This document shows positions 1-10,772 of a DNA stretch of 64,000 bases, in pieces (the stretch's first letter is position 1; every line of letters starts with the position of its first letter). The notes under the pieces are model-generated. The model was given only the letters and a program-made list of their open reading frames with translations. It had not been told where the DNA came from and made no database searches. The DNA comes from Panicum virgatum (lineage: Eukaryota > Streptophyta > Magnoliopsida > Poales > Poaceae). The position numbers and the translations under genes are program-made. The stretch is from positions 44,977,607 to 45,041,606 of the forward strand of contig NC_053150.1 in NCBI RefSeq assembly GCF_016808335.1, given 5' to 3'.

Positions 1-6
1 GATACG

Positions 7-1599
7 ATGGAAGTGGGAGATCTTATGGGCGAAATTCGCGCTCATGAAATGGATATCTTTGGTATGTCTGAAGAGCCAACAACAAGCAAGTCAATTGCTC
101 TCAAAACTAAGGCCAACAAATCTCGCAAGCTCAAGATGACTAAGCAAGAATCAAGCTCAAGCAATGAAGAAAAAGATCATCATGAAAGCTCATCTGATGA
201 TGAAGAAGATGGAGAACTTGCTCTCATGATGAGAAAGTTCACACGCTTGAGTGACAAGATAAACAAGAAGGGTTACAACTTTGACCCTAAAAGAAGAATG
301 TTCCGGCCAAGGGAAGATGTCAAGTACAAAACTTGCTACAATTGTGGAGAAAAAGGCCACATCTCTCCCGATTGTCCCAAGCCGGACAAGAGAAAGAAGG
401 ACAACAAAAGCAAACATCGCCATGAGTCAAGCGATGATGAAGAAGATGAAAAGAAGAACATGAACAAGAAGCTTGGGAAGAAGAAGAGCCATGACAAGAA
501 GACCAAGCTCTTCCCAAAGAAGAGAGGGCACACCAAGAGAAGTTTCTTGGTGGAAAAATAAGAATGGGTGACCGATGTCTCATCAAGTGAATATTCAAGT
601 GATGAAGAGGACATCGTCACCATCGCCCTCACCAATGAAGAACCACCACTACCTCCGCCTCCCATGTGCCTCATGGCAAAAGGTAACACAAAGGTATGTG
701 AGGTGGATAGTGAAGATGATAGTGATGAGGAGCTTGACCCTTATGAGTTTACTAACCTCATTAATGAGTATACATCCGTCATCAAGAGGGAAAAGGGCAA
801 AGTCAAGATTCTTGAGAGCACTCATGCCAAGTTAGAGCTTGCCCACTCCGACTTGCTTGGCAAATACACTGACTTGCTCAAAAAGCACAACGAGTCACTT
901 GTACTTGCTAAGCAAGTTGAAGAGAGCCACAAAAAACTTAAACAAGAGCATAGGGAGTTGGCTCACAAGTATCAAGAACTTGAATTTACCTATGAAGCAA
1001 TTGACTCAAATCTTGAGAACTTTGTCAATGAAACCATTGAAAAGGTCAATGCTTCTACTTCATGTGATGACCTACTCATTAATGCAAATGCTACTAATAT
1101 TGTGCCCGAGCTTACTCCTTCTAGGGAAAAGAAATTGATGGATCAAGTAGCAAGCCTCAAGAGTAGTGTGGAGAAGCTCTCAAGAGGAGAATACATACAC
1201 AAGGAAATTCTCTTCAACAATGCACGTGACTATGGCAAGAGAGGTCTTGTTTCATTTCCGAAGCCAAATCAAGGCACTACTCCATCTCCGGAGATCAAGA
1301 CTAGCTTCATCAAGGAAGTTGGTTCATATTGCCAACATTGCCAAGTTACCGGGCACCACACTAGGGAGTGCACCTTACTATCACGCCCTCTTCCCACTTT
1401 ACCAAAGAATTGCTCTTCAATGTTTCAAAATAACCATTTTCTTTTGAGTAAAGTGAAGGGCAAGGTGAATGCCAAATTCATTGGCAAAATTGCTAAGGAG
1501 TCAAAGAAGAAGCTCCCCAAGCAACTTTGGGTCCCAAAATCTCTTGTCACACATGTGCAAGGCCCAAAGCTTGTCTGGGTTCCTAAAACTCAAAAGTGA
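7..1599 (+). pseudogene. gag: Sirevirus gag, C-terminal half, with in-frame stop
   Basis: Structural protein region. A zinc knuckle (CYNCGEKGHISPDC, CX2CX4HX4C) lies near base 340, flanked by Lys/Ser/Glu-rich stretches. It is followed by a long Glu/Lys-rich predicted coiled coil (about 730-1130) and a second Cys/His cluster (YCQHCQVTGHHTREC, about 1325-1370). An in-frame TAA at 559-561 splits the region, but the same frame stays open on both sides, so I read it as one gag with a nonsense change. The final TGA is at 1597-1599 and the protease follows in another frame. The N-terminal gag domain lies outside the window. Confidence 0.82.
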
Positions 1600-1615
1600 A
1601 TTCTCATGTGTGTAG

Positions 1616-2861
1616 ATGAACTACAAAGCCGGTGGGAAACATTGGGTACTTGATAGCGGTTGCTCTCAACACATGACCGGTAATGATAACATGTTTACCT
1701 CTCTTGAAGACCCCGGCGATCACGAACATGTCACCTATGGTGATAACTCAAGGGGGAAAGTCTTAGGTTTGGGTAGAATAGATATTTCTAAAGATTTATC
1801 TATTTCAAATGTCTTGTTTGTAGAAGCACTTAATTTTAATCTTATTTCTATTGCTCAATTATGTGATCTTGGACTAACGTGTACCTTTGACAAGAATGGT
1901 GTTGTAGTAACTCTTGAAGAAGACAAGTCATTGGTGTTCACGGGGTTTAGGCATGGCAACATTTACTTGGTGGATTTCTCTTCAAAGCAAACAAGCACCA
2001 TGACATGCCTCTTCACCAAGTCATCTCTTGGGTGGCTTTAGCATAGAAGAATTGCTCATATTGGAATGAGCAACCTCAAGAAAGCCCACAAGAGAGGGAT
2101 GATCACCGGCTTGAAGGATGTCACATTTGACAAAAACAAGTTATGTAAAGCAAGTCAAGCCGGAAAACAAGTTGCAACACATCATCCCATCAAGACGATG
2201 TTGTCTACCTCCAAGCCGCTCGAGCTACTACACATGGATCTCTTTGGTCCAACTACATACAAGAGTATTGGTGGTAACCTCTATTGCCTAGTAATCGTTG
2301 ATGATTTTTCACGCTATACGTGGGTCATGTTTCTAGGCGATAAGGGTGAAACTCCGGAAGTCTTCAAGACATTTGCAAAAAGAGCTCAAAGGGAGTACAA
2401 CTCCCCAATTGTGAAGATCCGGAGTGACAACGGCACCGAGTTCAAAAATATGAAGATTGAAGAATGGTGCGATGAAGAGGGCATCAAGCATGAATTCTCC
2501 GCCACCTACACACCTCAACAAAATGGAGTGGTGAAAAGAAAGAACAAGACACTCATCACTCTAGCAAGAGCAATGTTGGATGATTATGGCATATCTGAGA
2601 AGTTTTGGGCGGAAGCAATCAACACGCGCGTGTCATGTATCCAACCGAGTGTATCCCCACCGACTCCTAAAGAAAACTCCATATGAGCTCATCACCAGGA
2701 AGAAACCAAATATATCATACTTTCGAGTCTTTGGTTCAAATGCTTCATCTATAAGAAGAAAAGGATCGGTAAGTTTGAGAGTAGATGTGATGAAGGTTTC
2801 TTTCTCGGTTATGCATCAAACTCCAAAGCATATAGAGTATTCAATCAAACCTCCGGGTTAG
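1616..2861 (+). pseudogene. pol: Sirevirus protease and integrase, broken
   Basis: The protease active site DSGCSQHM is near 1650. The GAG-pre-integrase motif (HRRIAHIGMSNL) follows at about 2042, directly after an in-frame TAG at 2039-2041 where the family has Trp. The integrase core runs from about 2215: first Asp in HMDLFG, second in RSDNGTEF. The third catalytic residue, normally Glu in NGVVERKN, reads Lys here (AAA at 2534-2536), so the integrase should be inactive even without other damage. Around 2610-2750 the frame changes twice, giving the short out-of-frame ORF 2580-2861 that carries the [14 protein letters not shown] segment. Confidence 0.85.
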
Positions 2862-2878
2862 TTGAAGAAATATGTGAT

Positions 2879-4881
2879 GTGGAGTTTGATGAATCTAATG
2901 GCTCCCAAGAGGAGGTTGTTGGCTATGACAATGTAGGTGATGAGAAGATTAATGAAGCTTTGAAGAAGATGTCCATTGGGGATATCAAGCTAGAAGAGGT
3001 GCATGAAGGAAATAATCAAGGGGGAGGACCTTCCTCATCTACACCAAGCACCTCCACGGCACCCCAAGTGGATGAAGATCAAGAAAAAGATGATCCACAA
3101 CCTCAAGAAAATGTGCCAACGCCAACACCCCAAGTCCAAGAAGAAGAAGAGCAAATTGTTCCACCACAAGCACAAGTCACCCATGATCCACCCCAACAAG
3201 CATCCACGCAAGTACCGCTAGTGAAGCATGGTCGCATCTCCAAGGATCATCCAATTGGTCAAATCATTGGTAGTCCTTCCAAGGGAGTAAAAACTCGCTC
3301 TAAGCATGCTTCATTTTGCGAATATTACTCGTTTGTTTCTTGTATTGAACCCACTAGCATAGAGGAAGCACTTGAGAATTCGGATTGGGTGATGGCCATG
3401 CAAGAAGAATTGAACAACTTCACCCACAATGAAGTTTGGGTCCTCGAAGCTCCTCCGAAAGACAAGAACATCATCGGCACTAAGTGGGTCTTTCGGAACA
3501 AGCAAGATGAACATGGGGTGGTGATATGCAACAAAGCAAGACTTGTGGCAAAATGGTTTTCTCAAGTCGAAGGTTTGGATTTTGGTGAAACTTTTGCTCC
3601 GGTCGCAAGACTTGAAGCTATCCGCATCTTTCTTGCTTACTCTTCACATCACAATATCAAGTTATATCAAATGGATGTGAAAATTGCATTCTTAAATGGC
3701 GTTATTAACGAACTTGTTTATGTTGAGCAACCTCCCGGGTTTGAAGATCCGAGGAATCCTAATCATGTTTATAGGTTGCACAAGGCACTCTATGGGCTCA
3801 AACAAGCTCTAAGGGCTTGGTATGAGAGGCTTCGTGACTTCATAATAATGCAAGGCTTCAAGATCGGGAGGGTGGACACCACATTGTTCACAAAAGACGT
3901 CAACGGGGATCTTTTCATTTGTCAAATTTATGTTGACGATATTATCTTTGGCTCAACTAATGATTCACTAAGCCATGAGTTCGCTACCATGATGTCTAGG
4001 GAATTTGAGATGTCCATGATCGGCGAATTGACCTTCTTCCTTGGTTTTCAAGTCAAACAATTGAAGGAAGGGATATTCATCCATCAAGAAAAATATACTA
4101 AAGATATCTTGAAGAAGTTCAAGATGGATGTGTGCAAACCGATCAAGACTCCCATGGCAACCAATGGGCATCTCGACTTGGATGTGGATGGTAAACCAGT
4201 TGATCAATCCCTCTATCGTTCTATGATAGGGTCTTTGCTTTACCTTACCGCATCTAGGCCCGATATAATGTTTAGTGTGTGCTTATGTGCCCGCTTTCAA
4301 GCAAACCCAAAGGAATCACACCTCTCGGCTGTGAATAGGATTCTTCGGTATCTCAAGCACACCCCTAGCATAGGCTTGTGGTACCCCAAAGGCTCTAGCT
4401 TAGATCTCTTGGGATACTCGGATTCGGATTTTGCCGGAAGCCGTGTGGATCGCAAGAGTACCTCCGGGGGTTGCCACTTACTTGGGCGTTCTCTTGTTTC
4501 TTGGTCGAGTAAGAAGCAAAATTCTGTGGCTTTGTCCACCGCGGAAGCGGAATATATAGCGGCGGTGCATGTTGTGCCCAAATCCTATATATGAAGCAAA
4601 CCCTTTTGGACTTTGGTGTGAAACTAGATAGGATCCCACTCCTTTGTGACAATGAAAGTGCCGTAAAATTTGCCAAAAATCCGGTTCAACACTCTCGCAC
4701 AAAGCACATTGATATTCGTCATCACTTCTTGCGTGATCACGAAGCTAAAGGAGACATATCTCTTCAAGGTGTGAGATCCGAGGAGCAATTGGCGGATATC
4801 TTCACAAAACCATTAGACGAGAGTTCTTTTGTTAGGCTAAGGAATGAGCTTAATGTGTTAGATGCGGCAAACGTCATGTAA
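2879..4881 (+). pseudogene. pol: Sirevirus reverse transcriptase and RNase H, one frameshift
   Basis: The open frame 2879-4594 begins with a Pro/Gln/Glu-rich linker, then the copia RT (GTKWVFRNK, about 3478; [11 protein letters not shown], about 3670; catalytic YVDDIIFGS, about 3930) and the start of RNase H (GYSDSDFAG about 4415; [10 protein letters not shown] about 4540). Near 4560-4600 the frame shifts, and the RNase H C-terminus (LLCDNESAVKFAKNP, then HIDIRHHFLRD and QLADIFTKPL) continues in the ORF 4591-4881. The role is cDNA synthesis and template removal in the particle. Both RT Asp residues are intact, so the damage here is mainly the one frameshift. Confidence 0.88.
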
Positions 4882-6249
4882 GTTACCATGTCATATAGAA
4901 AAATGCATAAATATAGGACACTTGTCTAACCATGGTAAGATAGTGATGAGCAAGGGTTTAGCTAGAGGTGGTGGTCCACTTGTTTTCCTCTAGGCTTGTA
5001 GAAAGGCTCATCATGAAGAAGCTTCCCGTGGGTTCAAACTTGACAAGTAGATCTTAAATTCTTGTTATGCAATCCTTGTCATATAGATGTGCACTTCATG
5101 TTTATTCTTCTTTCGCATGTGGTTGTAGCTTGCACCATCATTGCATGCGTAAGGGTCACAAAGGAGATCACTTGATGAAAATGAGAATTGTTTCATATAC
5201 AATATCTTAATTCATGAAGAGTAAAAAGAGCAAAGTGTTAGGTGCGTTATTGCCTAATGAGTCATGTCATGATGAGTTTGAAGCTTTCTATCTTCAATAT
5301 TTCTATGACAAGGCTCATACATTTTATTTGGCGCTTTGTCTCGCTTTGCGGCTTTTCCTTGTATTCGAAAAGAAAAATTATTAAGCTAGTGTGCTATCCT
5401 AAATATTTTGAGGGGTAAAGTCGCCTATGCAAGTCCATTAACTTGTGTTTAGTTGAATTTTATAAGTTCATTGGACTTAGCATAGAAGAGTGAGCTGAGT
5501 GGGGGGTTTTTGGGTTCACCGGTTAAACCGACATCTAATGAATCTACACCCATCGGTTTAACCGGTGTTACTAAGTTTCTGTCTCAGCTCAGTCAAACCA
5601 GGCGTTAAACCGGCGTATGCAAATATCAGAACATCGGATCAACCGGTGAACGTAACACTGATCTGACCTGTCAATCAACCGGTGCTTGCAGCGTTCAACC
5701 GGCGAGTTCAAAGTGCATATCGTCGGATCAACCGGCGTTCAGATGAATTTCTGCTGGAGTCTCGGGTGAACTGCACCGATGCAATCAACCGGCGTTCATA
5801 CCCTAAGCGTCGGATCGACTGGTGTTAAAGGAAAGCGCGGGACCCACCTGTCATATATGTGTCTTATGCCCGCCGCCGGTTTCTTTCTTCCTCTGTTTCC
5901 CCCGATTCATCCCGACTCAAGCCGCCGCCGCGCTCGCCTACACGACGCCGTCGCCGCTCCGCCACTGCACCGTCGCCGCCACTCGCTCCACGAGCCACTA
6001 GTCCGAGCCACCGCCACCGCGCGTCACTCACGCCGCCCGTGTACCGCCTGCACGCGCACGCGTCGCACACCACCCGCTCCGCGCCGCCGCCCGTACACCA
6101 GCGCTTGCCTGCGCCACCCACGCGCCACACCGCTTGCGTTGCCTGTGCTCCCCTTGCGCAGACACTTCGCGCACGCAAACTGTTTGAGGGTTTGCCCGAG
6201 CCGCTTTTCGCACCGCTCGCGCGCCACGTTCTGGCCACCGCCAGTCGAG
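4882..6249 (+). other. Sirevirus spacer between pol and the accessory ORF
   Basis: No convincing coding signal until about 5780. 4882-5500 is AT-rich with no recognised motif; 5508-5834 holds a dyad-motif cluster listed separately; 5870-6240 is extremely C/G-rich and Pro/Arg-coding in every frame. The frame of the next ORF is open from 5779, but I treat the part before the ATG at 6250 as leader because it is compositionally biased and lacks domain-like sequence. Confidence 0.55.
5508..5834 (+). repeat. Cluster of ACCGGTTAAACCG-type dyad motifs, internal
   Basis: At least ten variants of a motif built on CCGGTT(T)AACCG / GGATCAACCGGCG lie within about 320 bases, in both orientations, often pairing an ACCGGT core with a CGTCGG core. 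The same motif family recurs in the element's LTR (9536-9966). Repeated palindromic motifs are described for Sirevirus LTRs. A second cluster upstream of the accessory ORF suggests a promoter or chromatin-binding role for that ORF, which is inference. Confidence 0.7.
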
Positions 6250-8781
6250 ATGGGTCCCGAGAAGAGAAAGGGAAAGGAGGTTGTTGTCGAGAAGCCCGTC
6301 CGCAGGCGGACTCGCACAGAGAGAGAGGCCGAGGGGGCCGAGATGGTGGCCAAGGCCGCCGAGGAGCAGGCGTCAGGCCGTGCTCGCCCGTTCGCGATCA
6401 GAGAGCATACAGCCAGGGGCAGAGGCCGAGGTATGGGCAGGGTCAGAGGTGCCAGGGCCACCAGGGCCACTACACAGCAGACCGAGGGTGATTCGTCTAA
6501 GGGGGAGCCGACAGCTACAGAGTCAGATCACTCAGTTTCAGATTCAGATGCAGCACAGTCAGAGCAGACTCAGGGACAAAGCACACAGGGGTCACCGACT
6601 CTACGACGTTCTGGCCGCACTCGGCAGACGTCCCCAGCAGGAGAGTCTTCACCAGCGACCGAGCGTCGCACTGGACCGAGTACGCGAGGAGGTCACCAGC
6701 CACAGGAGCCTCGCAGGTCCGCAGCAGCAGCAGCCCGTAGAGCCGAGGCCCTAGAGGCCGAGTGCGCAGTGTTCCGTATGGACACTGTTGTGCGTCTAGA
6801 GCCAGGTGTGCTGCTCCAGAACTTGACCAAGACCAATGCGGCGAAGGTCAAGAGGCTCAGGTGGAGTGTTGGAGAGGAGGACTGGTTCCCCGTGACCCGT
6901 GACAGCAGGGTCGACCGTAGATTCTGGACACTTCTTCAGGCCAGCTTCTACGAGACCTACCAGAGGCGAGGGCACATGATCTTTCCGCACATGGTGCTTG
7001 ACTGGGTTTCTCTGAGGACAGCTGCAGGGGGTGCTGATATTAGAGAGCACTTTGCCCACTTCAGAGGTCTGCCCAGGCTACTTCAGATGGAGCAAAACTG
7101 GTTCATAAAGGACTGGGTCAGAGTATTCTATGCCATAGCCTGGATCGCTCCTGAGCGCAGAGCCGTACACTTCGTGTTTGGAGGCCAGGTCTTTGGTTTG
7201 TCTAGGACGACGATAGCAGGGATACTTGGAGTTGACTTGGTTGATGTCTCTCTGCACGAGATGGTATATGGAGACGCAGATCCACCGCGCAGAGCGATGA
7301 TTGGCGGGATTGCACAATCTCACGAGGCGATCTCTCAGTGCTTCCGCCAGCCGTTTCCAGCCTCCTATGCCAGAGTACCTAGCTTGCTGACCCCAGAGGC
7401 GTACGCTATTCACATGGTACTCCGGAGGACTCTGTTACCGAGGAGTGGCTACCCAGAGGGGTTTACAGGTCTATAGCAGCTACTGCTTCTTCACATACTC
7501 ACTCACCAGCCGTTTGACATTGTTGATTTCATTTTGGCTGAGATCGAGGATGTGATCACTGACGGGATGGGAGTAGTACGTCAGTTCCCTTATGCTCACT
7601 GGATCAGCTATATCTGTTCTATGATTGTACCAGCAGAGTCACCTGTCAGCAGTGTGTACCGTCAGGATGAGGCTCCCCGGTTCCTAGTTTACCATCCGAC
7701 AGCACCACAGGACCGGAGGAGGGGCAGACAGGCAGAGAGAGCTGCCATGGCACAGTTGTCACCTGAGGCACAGGCCCGAGTGGCACAGGAGGATGAGACA
7801 CTGCTAGCTGCCGAGGCACAGCTTCCCGGAGGAGATGATGAGATACACTGGTTTGAGCTTGAGTCAGACTCCTCCGAGGATGCCGAGTACTTTCCTGCAG
7901 CACCCGCCAGTCACGACCACGAGGCAGGAGGGTCCCGAGAGCCAGCTCCAGAGTCACCGGCAGCTGCTACTGTTACAGAGTCCCAGGTGACTCAGCCGTC
8001 CGAGCTTATCTCTCTACTTCAGCAGCTTGTTACTCAGCAGCGAGAGGATCGGATAGCACAGGAGGAGGCCAGGAGAGCCCATGAGGCTCAGCTAGCAGCC
8101 ATTCAGAGAGAGGCTGCCCGAGAGCGTGCTGCAGCGGAGGAGCGTTTTGTCGGGCTCATTGATCGAGTATCACAGAGGACAGACGCTCAGTTCCAGCAGA
8201 TGCAGCAGGGCAAGATGGCGATGTTCGGGATGATCACACAGCTGTACACTCACACCGGACTCGCCCCGCAGCAGCCAGGCCTTCAGGGTGTTGGAGTACC
8301 TCAGCTTGCAGTCACTCCAGCTCCAGCGCCCACTGCAGCTCCAGCTACTACAGCGACACCGGAGACCATGTTCTCGATGTCCGCACTCCTTGGGTCTGCC
8401 GGTCGTCCGCTCTTCTCACCACTGCCAGCGACTACACTCTTCCAGGACTCACCATCGGCAGTGCAGTCAGTCGCCCTCCCCGTCGTACCATATACACTAC
8501 CTTCAGGGGGAGGAGGAGAGGAGTCTATACTTCAGCAGTCGACACAGCCGGCAGCTTCAGCACTTACTACTTCAGATGTTGACACTTCTTCTGCTGAGCC
8601 GGCTACCACTTCTACGGACCCTCTTCCAGGAAGTGCCAGCATGAGAGCCTCCACGATAGCTACACCTCCATTTAGCTCAGACCCTCAGCTCCCGTCCGTC
8701 ATCGAGGGTTCTCCATTCGACGATGACGACGACGACGACGACGACGACGATCCGGACCGCTTCCTCGCCGTGCCACGATAG
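6250..8781 (+). pseudogene. Accessory ORF of the Sirevirus (plant transposon-type protein), one stop
   Basis: Starts at ATG 6250 (MGPEKRKGKEVV...). A basic, RGR-rich and Ser/Glu/Thr-rich N-terminus leads into a folded-looking domain (about 6770-7650: RFWTLLQASFYETYQRRGHM; WFIKDWVRVFYAIAWIAPE). This resembles the 'putative plant transposon protein' domain seen in plant retroelements, by eye only. An in-frame TAG at 7474-7476 splits it and the same frame resumes to 8781. The second half has an Ala/Glu/Arg-rich coiled coil (about 8020-8200), a Pro/Ala/Thr/Ser tail and a run of about 12 Asp near 8719-8752. Length without the stop is about 840 residues. It is neither gag nor pol, and I see no clear signal peptide or membrane span that would make it env-like. 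Confidence 0.65.
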
Positions 8782-8817
8782 CCGGATCAGTAGCTCGCCT
8801 TTTTGGTACCTTGATGC

Positions 8818-8861
8818 CAAAGGGGGAGAGAGTCAGGGGGAGTTGGAGTCAGGGGGAGGGT
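8818..8861 (+). promoter_or_regulatory. Repeated polypurine tracts
   Basis: Three closely spaced purine runs of the type (A)GGGGGAG follow the accessory ORF: AAAGGGGGAGAGAG, CAGGGGGAG and CAGGGGGAGGG. Multiple PPT-like copies upstream of the real PPT are a described Sirevirus trait. They may prime extra plus-strand synthesis. Confidence 0.75.
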
Positions 8862-9090
8862 AGATATAGAGAGAGCTCGTAGTTATCAGGACTATGATGT
8901 TTTATCTCATTTGGTGTTAGTTCATGGATATGTACATTTGACGCTTGAGTATGCCGTGCTTTGAGACATATCTATGGATTTCGTTTGAGCCGTTGAGCTC
9001 CTTGGTTCTCTTTCGAGTTTGCTTGTGTTTATCCTGTCTTATCTTTCTCGCTCTCTCGTTATATTTATTGTTGTGTTGTCATCAATCACC

Positions 9091-9104
9091 AAAAAGGGGG
9101 AGAT
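9091..9104 (+). promoter_or_regulatory. Main polypurine tract before the 3' LTR
   Basis: AAAAAGGGGGAGAT abuts the LTR start. Position and sequence fit the plus-strand primer of copia Sireviruses. Confidence 0.85.
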
Positions 9105-9535
9105 TATAAGCATCTAGGCCCTCTAGGTATGTTTCGGTGATTAATGACAACCATTATTGTGACTAATGAGTTTGTGCAGCTTAATGAATCATTACCGCTC
9201 ATTTGGTCATATGTCAATAGAGGCCCCTCAATTTCGTTATTCAAAAAGGCGATCTCAGTATTCAACTCAAATATATAACAAGACTAAGGATCTTTCTAGT
9301 CCTAAGTGTCATAAGGTTGAGAAGGACACTTAGGTTAGTATGGGTTTTATAGTTTTGTAGTGATCGCACTATTAAGAGGGGTTAAGGTCAAGTAACTTGA
9401 GCATGGACATGGTCATTTGAAAATGGATGCACACTATGGTCACTCAGGTTTCTAGAAGTTCAAATAAGTGGTTTTCAACTTATATCTCAAGAATATTTGG
9501 ATTTCACTCAAGAATCAAATCAGAAAAAGTCTATA

Positions 9536-9966
9536 CACCGGTTTAACCGACGCTTCCATTTTTCTATACGTCGGTTAAACGCAGTCAGCAGAGTCTGGAC
9601 AGGTTCTATACACCGGTTAAACCGATGTTGTTTGAATTAACGTCGGTGCATTGGTCCAGAGTTGGTATTTCTAGGGCATTTCAAGTTCAATACACCGGTT
9701 AAACCGACGCTGTTTGAAATGAGACGTCGGTGCAATTGACCAGTGAGATGGTCTTTTCAGGGATTTCAGAAGTTGTACTCACCGGTTAAACCGACGATAG
9801 ATTTGAGTTAACGTCGGTGCAGTTGTCCAGAGACTTGGTGTTTCAGTTGATCAGTGGACAACTACACTCACCGGTTAAACCGATGATACGTCGGTTAATC
9901 TGCCCAAGTTGTAACGGCAAGTTTTCAGAAAGGGCAGTTTACTTTCATCGGTTAAACCGACGCTGG
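9536..9966 (+). repeat. CACCGGTTAAACCGACG motif array in the LTR U3
   Basis: About nine copies of CACCGGTT(T)AAACCGACG or its half CGTCGGTTAA, spaced mostly 50-90 bases, upstream of the TATA box. Each is an imperfect dyad (CCGGTTTAACCG core) with CpGs. The location just upstream of the core promoter suggests binding sites for a regulator, or sites for CpG methylation. Confidence 0.8.
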
Positions 9967-10047
9967 CTATTGGAGGATAGTCAGATTAACCGGCGCTACG
10001 CAGTTTTCTGGCAGCTTTTCTCCAACGGCTCTATTCTTGTGAGCTGC

Positions 10048-10057
10048 CTATATATAC
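10048..10057 (+). promoter_or_regulatory. TATA box of the Sirevirus LTR
   Basis: CTATATATAC, about 90 bases downstream of the last dyad motif. It would place the U3/R boundary near 10080. Confidence 0.6.
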
Positions 10058-10772
10058 ACCTCCAATGGGTCATTTTGCACTCTCTTGACACCAGGCAACA
10101 TTCATACACTCATATATTGTTGAGAGCCATCTTGAGCTTCATCTTCCACACATTTGTTCATTCAATCATTCAAGAAGCAAGATTAAGGACTTGAGTAGAG
10201 AGAAGCTTGTGTGCATCCGTTCTTGGTGATCGATTCTTGCTCAAGTGAAGGCCCTAGCTTGTTACTCTTGGTGATTGGCAGCACCTAGGCGATCTTGGTG
10301 ATTGAAGGTGTTTCTTCCGGAGCTTGCCAACGATTGTGGGAGCCCGAAGAAGTTTGTACGTGGCTTGAGCTCCACCACGCCGGGATGGTGAACGGAGACT
10401 CTTAGTGAGCGCTCTCGTCTCGGTGACTTGGGAGGTGACTAGACTCTTAGTGAGTGTCATAACGTGGATTAGGGGTGTGTGCCAACACATCGACACCACG
10501 GGAAAAAATCCGGTTGTCTCTTGCCCACTCCTTACTTTCAAGCACTTACTTTCATGCAATTATTTATGTGCTTGACCTTAGAGATCATAGCTTAGCTCTA
10601 CCTTGCTTAGTTTCATATCTAGTTGTATCTTCGTAAGCTTGTGTAGTTTACTTAGCTAGCCGGTTGGTGAATTGAGCCTTACTAGTATTGCATAGGTTAA
10701 GGTTGCTTTACTTCGTTTTAGAATTTTGAAAAAGGCCCAATTCACCCCCCTCTTGGTCCATCGATCCTTACA

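Larger units (their letters stand above)
1..10772 (+). mobile_element. Ty1/copia Sirevirus retrotransposon, 5' end outside window
   Basis: Order of parts seen: CCHC gag, aspartic protease, GAG-pre-integrase, integrase, reverse transcriptase, RNase H (the copia order, integrase before RT), then about 900 bases of spacer, a long extra ORF, several polypurine tracts and one LTR. Repeated polypurine tracts and LTR dyad motifs are known hallmarks of Sireviruses. The LTR ends in ...CTTACA at 10772, and the sequence resumes at once in the middle of a gypsy integrase, so this element is nested in another. The 5' LTR and the start of gag lie left of the window. All ORFs are broken, so this copy is probably not autonomous. 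Confidence 0.9.
9105..10772 (+). repeat. 3' LTR of the Sirevirus (about 1.67 kb)
   Basis: Begins TATAAGCATCTAGGCC, where related elements read TGTAAGCATCTAGGCC, so the terminal TG has probably mutated to TA. It ends GGTCCATCGATCCTTACA. It contains the dyad-motif cluster and a TATA box. The right flank GTGAG (10773-10777) would be the target duplication, but its partner lies outside the window. Confidence 0.85.

Noticed and set aside
5779..6249. N-terminal extension of the Sirevirus accessory ORF
   Set aside because: Open but composed of Arg/Pro/His-biased GC-rich leader; the ATG at 6250 begins more protein-like sequence.
8719..8752. GAC/GAT microsatellite as an independent feature
   Set aside because: It is the poly-Asp codon run inside the accessory ORF.
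9817..10194. 125-codon ORF in the Sirevirus LTR
   Set aside because: Overlaps the dyad array and TATA box; no family resemblance.
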